Shown one piece after another: positions 57,601 to 64,000 of a stretch of 64,000 bases of DNA. The DNA comes from Holothuria scabra (taxonomy: Eukaryota > Echinodermata > Holothuroidea > Aspidochirotida > Holothuriidae), in assembly GCA_037179385.1 (NCBI GenBank), contig CM074194.1:3241001-3305000 (forward strand). The letters are read 5' to 3'. Made by a program: the position numbers and the translations under genes. Within the stretch, counting starts at the first letter, position 1. Each line of letters opens with the position of its first letter. The notes under the pieces are model-generated. The model made no database searches. It was not told where the DNA came from and saw nothing but the letters and a program-made list of their open reading frames with translations.

Positions 57601-60532
57601 GGGGTGCAACCATTTAAGTTTTTTCATTGTGTATGAAGTGAGAGTTCGCAGTAGCCATTGGGGTTTTTGAAATTTGCCACTGCAAGGAGTTGCGCCATTG
57701 TCCAGATACCTTTACATAATTGGGTCTACCTATTTTCACATTTGTATATGAACAAAGAAGGAGGCGTTTACTTCGAATTTCATATGTATTTGTTGACGAA
57801 ATTAATTTAAATGAATTTTAGGAATGATAATTGTGACTCCACAAGTTAGGAAAATTTTAGTAAGCTCGTGCAATAAGGTTTTCTCAGAGAAAAGTGAATT
57901 TTTGAATATCGATACTTGAAAGACAATATTTAACATGAAAACAGTGATGTTCGCTTGTATGTAGGCTTTTGACCATTTACCACCAGAATAGTCACTTATG
58001 GTTTAGTGATATGCTTTGTGGAAAGTCGTATACGTACAGTTATGTCAGGATAATGATTTGTTTTGCAATACATGTCAAGATAGCAGAAAGTATTTATATA
58101 TTGTGTTAAGACAGTACAGTACATTTTTAAAAATAGATGAATGTATGCATGTTTTCAGATGAATTGCTTTGAAGTGAACCTTGGGTTGTCTCCCTTTCCA
58201 GGTGACCCTACCCTCCCTGTGTTTGCCTCACACGATCCTGTCATTGTAAAAGAATTGAATGCATGTTTCATGATATTGTGTTTTGCTATGCACTTTTCGT
58301 ATGCATAAATGCTCATGGAGTAAAATTTTTCACTGTGTTCAAAACTTTAAAAATGCAAAGGGGATGTTATGTAGTATGGTGCACTCTCCATGACCTTTAG
58401 CAGATGCCATCTTGTTGTTTACGATCAACGCTCCCTTCCTTTTGTTGTAGATTCCCAGGGCCCTTCCTGTTTCCCGTCACGTGTTACCAGTGGACGTGAC
58501 ATATTTCAGCGCTGTAGTTCCACATGCACACTGTAACCCACATTTTCGAGGTGTGGCCAATTTCCCCCTTTGCAGCCTCCTCATTGGTCATTTAAATCAT
58601 AATAGTTATTTACATGGGTGCGTCATAACTTTTGACCAATCAGGGGACTGCAGGTCTTCGGAGCTCGCACGAGGTTCTCAAGACCGAGCCCGCAAGCAGG
58701 ACACTCGTGCATCAGACTTCAGACGAGGAGCACTTGAGTAACCTAGCTGTAGATAATTAATCCTTTTTTTTGCCAGCAGAATGATTTAAACTTGATCATC
58801 CTTTTTGCAACTTAATCAACGAATAAATCATCATTAAATCAATTGGAACTCTCCATCTGCTTTTTTGTTTCTGGATACTACCGTACGCAGAATCTCCGTA
58901 CTACATCACTTTACTCGAAATGGCGGAGTCGCGGGGCTTCATCACATTATCCTACATTAGGATAAAAATTGCTTAAAGTGAGATGTGTGTTGGTTAGTTA
59001 CTGTAGTTAGTTAGATGGGGTTCTATGGCCTAGTTTCCAACCAATTGGTTCAAGTCAAAATGGTCACAGCCTTTTTTCCAGTTGTGGCTCACTGGCTTGT
59101 TTTTCCTACTCCACTTCTTATGCTGAGCACCAAGCACAATGGCAGTACGTTCCGTTTTTAAAGTCTTCGGTATGACCCGGCCAGGACCTGAACTCCCAAC
59201 CTCCCAACTGCAAGTCTGATGCTCTAACCACTTGACCATGCAGTTGGAGATGTGTGTTGGAACATAGAGACATCAGTGCAGTGGCATAGCTACAGGGTAG
59301 GCAGTGGCCCCCCTCCCCCTTGGCTTTGAAAGTTGGAAAAATTTGGAAATTTGCCATTTGCGACACCAGTCAACTACAGGGTGGTGTTTCCCAACTCTTC
59401 CTTCATGAAATAACAAATTCTCCCCAATCGAAACCTTCATACAGTATTTGCCATTATTTGTTTCAAAACAACAACATTTTCCAAAGGCTTTGCAAAATGC
59501 AATTCCTAATATGCAGTGGTGCTTGCTCATAACATCAGTTTGGTAATTTTCACACGCTCTGGAAATGACAGAAACAGATGTTTGCCATGTGACTGTGACA
59601 CCAAATCAAATGCTATTTTCATAACTTTTCTTTCATAAAATTCTAAATTTTCTCCAATATAAGCACTTAACTTTAAAAATGTTCAGTAGTGGGAGAGCCT
59701 CAAATCATAGGTAACCTTAGGTAACATGTAGCAAAAACAATGTGTGGACCCTGTGCAATCTCAGATTTAGGAAATGCAGATTCTTTGGTTTGTAATCTCC
59801 CAACTTTTCAGACAGGAAACCCAGAATCCAAAATTTTTTGCAATACAAGCTCCATATTTTCAAATATATGCTGCAATTAGTGCAGCACTGTACAGTGGTG
59901 TTCACACTTTGAAAAGAATTCGTAAAATTTGGGTGCCTACCCCCCTGGATAAATGTATAGCTACGCCACTGCATCAGTGCTTGGCATTTAATCAATTGTA
60001 CCACTATAATACCATCAATAAATTATACTCACCATTTGAAAATGGTCTTTCAATGTTCATTAGGATTGTCAAACATTTTATACTTTGCGGCTCCCCTCCT
60101 TCACACAATCGACCCAACCTTTAATGACTTTAATGCACATTTCCTGTAAAATATGACAGACCCATACCATACATATTAGCTAGATTTTGACACCATTGTT
60201 GGGGAACTTTACTACACCCTTCCATCACAACTGGGATGAAGATGATGTACATTTGACTCATCACTCCCTAGAAGACAGTTCCATATGATTCTTGGCCCAG
60301 TTTCCAACCAAATGTTTCAAACAAAGCTGGCCATAGCAACAGAGCCAAGAGAGATGTATTAATTTTATCTACCAATAATGGTTTCTTTCTTCCCAGACTT
60401 ACTTTTGTTGCCAACCAGAGCTATGTGTGGTCCTTTTTCTTGGTCCTTAAATACTTCCTTTACTTTCTGGAACCAATCTTCAATATTATCAAAACTTGCT
60501 GAGTTGGTGATATCATAAACTAACAGCACTCC
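42506..60532 (-). CDS. RAB28: Ras-related protein Rab-28, C-terminal four coding exons (5' exons outside window)
   Basis: Minus-strand exons 60403-60532, 44010-44113, 43552-43629 and 42506-42607 join in frame to 136 residues co-linear with the C-terminal part of human RAB28. Visible motifs: [10 protein letters not shown] after switch II; the guanine-specificity motif NKMD, formed across a splice junction (human NKID); the G5 motif [31 protein letters not shown]; and a C-terminal CATM CaaX box, with Met typical of farnesylation as in human CAVQ. RAB28 is a small GTPase known for lipidation by farnesyl rather than geranylgeranyl and for roles in cilia and endosomal sorting. The P-loop and switch I exons are not seen and must lie right of 64000. 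One intron is 16.3 kb. The last intron looks U12-type. The gene is convergent with WDR91. Confidence 0.96.
42608..43551 (-). other. RAB28: Probable U12-type GT-AG intron (RAB28 last intron)
   Basis: On the minus strand the intron starts GTATCCTTT (43551-43543), the exact U12 GT-AG donor consensus. It contains TTCCCTAAC (42630-42622), one mismatch from the U12 branch consensus, 15-16 nt before the 3' end. There is little polypyrimidine tract before the acceptor, as expected for minor introns. The spliced frame EMEQAS|RVVKAEV aligns with human EIEQSQ|RVVKADI. Confidence 0.82.
43552..43629 (-). CDS. RAB28: RAB28 exon (C-terminal helix)
   Basis: Acceptor CATTTGCAG. Encodes [20 protein letters not shown] then EMEQAS, aligned gap-free to human [20 protein letters not shown] then EIEQSQ. 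The donor is GTATCCTTT, a U12-type consensus; it is the only one that keeps phase 0 with the next exon. Confidence 0.95.
44010..44113 (-). CDS. RAB28: RAB28 exon (G4 Asp to G5)
   Basis: Acceptor TTCCTTGCAG, donor GTAAGT. After completing a Met codon it encodes [20 protein letters not shown] then [14 protein letters not shown]; human has DLEHMRTIKPEKH and [13 protein letters not shown]. Confidence 0.97.
44673..44707. repeat. Perfect 35-nt palindrome with one-base centre
   Basis: CATGGAAGTACTACCTC and its exact complement GAGGTAGTACTTCCATG flank a single T. It contains TGAGGTAGTA, the first ten bases of the let-7 microRNA, but the stem is too short for a microRNA precursor. TCCAAG occurs on both sides. 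In the RAB28 16-kb intron. Confidence 0.93.
46772..47045. mobile_element. Foldback miniature element with ~70-bp inverted ends
   Basis: GGAAAGATTAAACGAGAACA at the left and TGTTCTTGTTTAATCTTTCC at the right begin inverted repeats that continue through AAGTTTGATCTTCATTTCAG and TGATAAGTGAGAGGT. 274 bp, non-coding. It ends exactly where the next element begins. Confidence 0.85.
47046..47691. mobile_element. DNA transposon derivative with 39-bp inverted ends carrying octamer motifs
   Basis: Left ATTTCATTTGCATAG...TTCTACGTAATGTGTGAGA and right the inverted copy, with a few mismatches. Both ends contain ATTTGCAT (47051-47058; complement at 47679-47686), the POU/Oct binding octamer. The minus strand has a short frame at about 47134-47454 with [18 protein letters not shown], a cysteine/histidine cluster resembling a zinc knuckle, followed by a Lys/Arg/Ser-rich stretch. 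Remnant of a coding element or chance; superfamily unknown. Confidence 0.7.
48223..48559. mobile_element. hAT-type miniature element with 8-bp target duplication
   Basis: Inverted ends TAGTGTTTGCACC and GGTGCAAACCCTA (one mismatch), flanked by CCTGCCCC at 48215-48222 and 48560-48567. Internal CCGGGTACC-like blocks near both ends. 337 bp, non-coding. Confidence 0.85.
52694..54575 (-). mobile_element. Helentron/pearl-like non-autonomous element 2
   Basis: Read on the minus strand: 5' TTGGTTTCGATGAAAGAGAA hairpin, CCTATGCATTCATGATGG, (TG)n, about 11 units of ~145 bp, then 3' AAAACCTC, hairpin AATGCA-TTTT-TGCATT, terminal CTGGTT. Same order of parts as element 1. Each unit contains TGACCTTTGACCTC on the plus strand and GAGATATCCTGTTAACAAGA. 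No protein coded. Confidence 0.8.
54946..55537 (+). repeat. 5' LTR
   Basis: 592 bp, TG...CA. Contains ATTGGTCA and GACCAATCAG (CCAAT-type boxes) and CGTCACGTG. I count six differences from the 3' LTR, all in the last ~160 bp. An 86-codon frame present in both LTRs is not evidence of a gene. Confidence 0.9.
55538..55650 (+). promoter_or_regulatory. Primer-binding-site region with three similar repeats
   Basis: TGGTGGAGGAGCGG starts right after the 5' LTR (55538). Related TGGTGAAGGAGCGG (55576) and TGGTAGACGAGCGG (55631) follow, each preceded by CTCAACA or CCAACA like the LTR end itself. The priming tRNA was not identified. Confidence 0.55.
58365..58956 (+). repeat. 3' LTR
   Basis: 592 bp, same length as the 5' LTR and about 99% identical by eye; preceded by the polypurine tract and followed by TTAG. 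Confidence 0.9.
58994..59246 (-). mobile_element. SINE family A, full length, with 14-bp target duplication
   Basis: Inverted copy with TTAGTTAGATGGGGTT tail and CACTTGACCATGCAGTTG head, flanked by perfect GAGATGTGTGTTGG at 58980-58993 and 59247-59260. Intact, recent-looking; inserted just downstream of the LTR element. Confidence 0.9.
59279..59971. mobile_element. hAT-type non-autonomous element (693 bp)
   Basis: Inverted ends CAGTGGCATAGCTAC and GTAGCTACGCC-type complement (plus strand CTACGCCACTG), with perfect 8-bp duplications CATCAGTG at 59271-59278 and 59972-59979. CAGTGGCGTAGCTA is a common hAT terminus. No transposase frame. Confidence 0.9.
60403..60532 (-). CDS. RAB28: RAB28 exon (switch II to G4)
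   Basis: Acceptor CTGTGACAG, donor GTAAGT (minus strand). Encodes [20 protein letters not shown]...IALVGNK plus one base; human has [20 protein letters not shown]...VALVGNK. Phase 0 start. Confidence 0.96.
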
Positions 60533-60572
60533 CTGTCACAGAAATTGCAAAAATATTATATTGTTATGAAAG

Positions 60573-62044
60573 AACCAGAATGCAAAACTGCATTGAGGTT
60601 TCCATGATACATACATGCTCTTTTCAATAAAATGCTACATTTGTTGTAACAACTGGTGACCCAAAGTGACCTTTGACTCAACCTGTAAGTAACTGGTTTT
60701 TCTTTTAACCAAAACACTTCTATATTCAAAAAGCCAAATTTCTGCTGTGCCTTAAGATATTCTGCCAACAAGGTTTACAGAGTTTGATGCCAGGTGATAC
60801 CAGATGGCCATTGACCTCCACAAAAAACAACAGGTACAGTACTTTCAACTCACAATAACTCATACACACACTAATTGTGAAATACATCCACGTTTCGTAC
60901 CTTGAGCTGTCCTATACAGGTTTTCGGAGTTTGACTCCCTTTGACCCCAAATGACCTTTGACCTCCAACAAAATTAATTGGGTTTTTCCTTTAATCAAAA
61001 CCCATTAACCTATCAAGTTTGAAAGGAATCCAAGTTTTTTACCTTGAGATATAGTATAATTAAGGATTTTGGGGTTTGACCCCATAGGACCCCATGTGAC
61101 CTTAGACCTCCACCAAAATCAATAGGGTTCTTTCTTACATCATAACGCATCAACATACCAAGTTTGAAATGAATCCAAGTTTCCTACTATGAGATATCGT
61201 GTAAACAAGGATCTCCGCGTTTGATCCCATGTGGCCCCAAATAACCTTTGACCTCCACCAAAATCAATAGGGTTCTTCCTTACATCATAATGCATCAACA
61301 TATCAAGTTTGAAATGAATCCAAGTTTCCTACTATGAGATATCGTGTAAACAAGGATTTCAGGGTGTGACCCCATGTGACCCCAAATGACCTTTGACCTC
61401 CACCAAAATCAATACGGTTCATTCTTACATCATAACGCATCAACATATCAAGTTTGAAATTAATCCAATTTTCCTACCATGAGATATCATGTAAACAAGG
61501 ATTTTGGGGTTTGACCCCCTGTGACCCCAAATGACCTTTGACCTCCATCAAAATCAATAGGGTTCTTTCTTACATTATAACGCATCAACATATCAAGTTT
61601 GAAATTAATCCAATTTTCCTACCATAAGATATCGTGTAAAACAAGGATTTCGGGGTTTGACCCCCTGTGACCCCAAATGACCTTCGACCTCCACCAAAAT
61701 CAATAGGGTTCTACCTTGCATCATAACGCATCAACGTATCAAGTTTGAAATTAATCCAAGTTTCCTACCTTGAGATATCGTGTAAACAAGGATTTAGGGT
61801 TTTGACCCCCTGTGACCCCAGATGACCTTTGACCTCCACCAAAATCAACAGGGTTCTTCCTCTCAGTATCGGGTATCTGTGTACCAAGTTTGAGAATTGG
61901 CAGATCTTCCCTTCTTAAGATATCGTGTAAACAAGCAAAGAGTCACAAACACACACACATACACACACACATACGCACACATACACACATACATACACAC
62001 ACACGCCATCATGACTGCATAGGTTTCTCTTTTCATCGAAACCA
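60573..62044 (-). mobile_element. Helentron/pearl-like non-autonomous element 3
   Basis: Minus strand: 5' TTGGTTTCGATGAAAAGAGA hairpin, CCTATGCAGTCATGATGG, (TG)n, about nine units of ~147 bp with AGGTCAAAGGTCA-type motifs, then GGAAACCTC, hairpin AATGCA-GTTT-TGCATT, terminal CTGGTT. Starts 40 bp from the RAB28 exon at 60403-60532, inside the adjacent intron. Confidence 0.82.
61946..62005 (+). repeat. (CA)n microsatellite of element 3
   Basis: ACACAC/ATAC repeat lying between the tandem core and the 5' hairpin of the element; equivalent runs occur at 54478-54536 and 23633-23676. Confidence 0.85.
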
Positions 62045-63338
62045 AAAAGTATGTAAAAAAGTCTTCTTTTGTTTCTGCAAAACAAACAATACACTTACAA
62101 GAAACTGAAATCCAATTATAATATAAATATATGAGGATTTATAAAAATCATTAAAATATGAAAGAAGCATTATGCATACAAATCCAACTTTTTGCAAATT
62201 ACTTTGAAACAATCTGTCCTCTTGCTCGTAAAAATAGTTATTGAACTGTCCTATATTACAAGCTTTATGTAAAATGCTTGTTATTAATGGAATGATGACA
62301 TGCTAGCAAAACGCTCTACTTTAGTTCACCTTTAAGAGTATGATTTTACAGGAAAAGAGAGACCTTTGGCATTATGTCAATATCTTTTACCCTCCTAAAG
62401 ATTCTTCAAAGTTTTAATGTTTCTGTCCAGAGCAAATTGTTGCCATAGATGCAGAAATAATGATGTGGAGGCCTTTTATGTCCAGTGTTGTTTTTTCTTT
62501 GGTTAACTCTATAATGATTTTCTCAGATAGTTTATCAGCTAAGTAATCCTAATGGTTTTCAAGGACAAAATATTAACTTCAAAAAACAACCCAGGAAATA
62601 ATAATGTGTACAGCAGTCCTTGAAATGAAGGTTTCAAAAACAACGGATAACATTAGCCAAATATGGCCTGTCCATGCAATGCATGACATCACAAAATTTG
62701 CATATTTACTTCTGGTTTATGCATGAGCTAGGGCAAATCAGGAGCTTTGGCTGTGAAGTTGTCATTTTTTCGATGGATTTTGATAGGGATTGTGGCAATT
62801 TTTTAGGTTTTCAATGTTCTTCACATCAAGTATCCATCTTTGTCATTTTCTACAGAAATTGTTAAAGGGCAAGATAAGTCCCAACTTACTTTGAAGCAAC
62901 AGCTACATATTACAATTTCCATCTCATCTCTCTTCAAAGTCTCTTCTATAATATTTTAGTGCTTCAACATTGCACATTCAAGGTAAATGAAAGCAGGAAC
63001 TCTTAGTAAGTTTCACACTTGAGGACAAAAAATATTGTCACATGTCTCTCAAAGGCCAATAATTGAACAGGGCAGTCTACTACTGTATATTTCTTCAAAT
63101 AGACTGCTCTTTATCTTTAAGTTAACAGTACCATATTTGTCAAAGTAATGTATCACTTAAAAGAACCACTGTAATATATAGCTTCTATTTTTCCACATAA
63201 CAATTAAAAAAGGCTTTGGGATATACTTTTGGTACTTATCATTTTCTAAATGGAATTTCAATATGACAAAGTATGATGCACAGGGGCCTTGAGTTTTTAG
63301 ATTTTCCAGGTGTGCTACAAATCACACTCCTCAGAAGA
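62045..63338. other. RAB28 intron sequence without recognised features
   Basis: AT-rich; no exon resembling the missing RAB28 P-loop or switch I segments was found on the minus strand, and no clear repeat. Confidence 0.5.
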
Positions 63339-63601
63339 TTAACCCTTTACCGTTGTGCTCTGATCGAGGCATATTTGTGCGCCTCGGGAGTGGGCGGAAA
63401 AGCGGACGTAGCCCGCCCCGCATCGGCTTCTGTAGGTCGCTGACCCCGTGACCTTAAACTGTTGTCTCTCTCAATGTTGTGGCCGAATTTTCGGGTAGCT
63501 ACTCGCAGTTTCGAGCTCCGTGTGAAACAGTAAAGATGGGTGACAGCCGAGCTCTCTGCATGGGTCCAAAAGGACCCAAACAACAAACGGTAAAGGGTTA
63601 A
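63339..63601. mobile_element. piggyBac-type miniature element (263 bp)
   Basis: Perfect 16-bp ends TTAACCCTTTACCGTT and AACGGTAAAGGGTTAA including the TTAA target site. CCCTTT after TTAA resembles piggyBac termini. GC- and CpG-rich interior, unlike its surroundings; non-coding. Confidence 0.88.
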
Positions 63602-64000
63602 GGAGTGCATTAGGTGTGCTGTTTTATTAAACTTAAAAAGATTAAACAGAGTTCCCATTCTTCATCTAGGTGTGTGAAATGTCACTCCTTTACACTGATT
63701 TGAGGCAAGTGATAGTGTGTGATCACATTGGCATGCCTCAAAATTCAAGGCCTATGTATACCAAAACAGTATCCCATATAATCCATCTTACAAGTTTGCT
63801 ATTTAAAAAGGTAGTCTATTGTTATGAAGTTTACAGGTACATGGCACTTTTTTGATTTGCAATCTCACAGTATGGAAGAGAAGAAAATCTTTCCTAACCT
63901 CTACATTCACTTCTAATTTTTATCTCTTAAAAATCTTGAATTTTCCATCTCGTGACAAAACTGCACAAACTGGTTTTCATTGAGCTGCCATATAGTGGGC

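Larger units (their letters stand above)
54946..58956 (+). mobile_element. Non-coding (LARD-like) LTR retrotransposon
   Basis: Two direct 592-bp LTRs (54946-55537 and 58365-58956) begin TGTTATGTAG and end ACA. Flanking TTAG occurs at 54942-54945 and 58957-58960, a 4-bp target duplication. A polypurine tract AAAGGGGA sits directly before the 3' LTR. TGG directly follows the 5' LTR, as in a primer-binding site. The 2.8-kb interior has no frame over 100 codons and no gag or pol motif, so the element depends on another for movement. In the RAB28 intron; the plus orientation is opposite to RAB28. Confidence 0.9.
44114..60402 (-). other. RAB28: 16.3-kb RAB28 intron
   Basis: Lies between two confident RAB28 exons. 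It contains miniature elements at 46772-47691 and 48223-48559, a Helentron-like array, a non-coding LTR element, a SINE and a hAT-type element. The stretches 44.7-46.7 kb, 47.7-48.2 kb and 48.6-52.7 kb hold nothing I can identify as a gene. Confidence 0.85.

Noticed and set aside
1..64000. CRISPR arrays, bacterial operons, ribosome binding sites, rRNA
   Set aside because: Sequence is clearly from an animal nuclear genome; the tandem arrays are transposon repeats without spacers.

Overview
This is nuclear DNA from an animal. Genes are split into many short exons by kilobase-scale introns, and most of the rest is transposon-derived. The two recognisable genes resemble their human counterparts closely. 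With the repeat types (tRNA-derived SINEs, Helentron/pearl-like arrays, TTAA and hAT miniature elements) this suggests an invertebrate deuterostome, perhaps an echinoderm. That placement is inferred from general impression and is not proved by any single sequence.

Layout. 1-6.2 kb: repeat-rich flank with a long inverted-repeat element, two decayed LINE relics and three TTAA miniature elements. 6,249-36,331 (+): WDR91, complete, 16 coding exons, predicted 761 aa (783 aa if an upstream duplicated splice acceptor of exon 8 is used). 36.3-42.5 kb: shared 3' intergenic region with SINE copies. 42,506-60,532 (-): the 3' four coding exons of RAB28, ending in a CaaX box; its 5' exons lie beyond the right edge. 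The 16.3-kb RAB28 intron (44,114-60,402) holds a non-coding LTR retrotransposon, a Helentron-like array, SINEs and several DNA-transposon derivatives. 60.5-64 kb: a further Helentron-like array and a piggyBac-type miniature element, inside the next RAB28 intron.

The two genes are convergent. WDR91 is known as a Rab7-linked endosome-maturation factor that restrains endosomal PI3-kinase. RAB28 is a farnesylated Rab-like GTPase of endosomal and ciliary traffic. The shared theme may be coincidence.

Main points of interest: (1) WDR91 intron 4 is an AT-AC minor (U12-type) intron with textbook donor and branch site; (2) the last RAB28 intron looks like a GT-AG U12-type intron; (3) a 65/66-bp tandem duplication has copied the WDR91 exon 8 acceptor and exon start, leaving an in-frame alternative acceptor; (4) three Helentron/pearl-like elements share a terminal architecture whose hairpin stems differ in sequence but keep pairing, and each ~147-bp repeat carries a DR1-type nuclear-receptor motif. 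No previously undescribed protein system was found; the novelty is in splicing and mobile-element structure.
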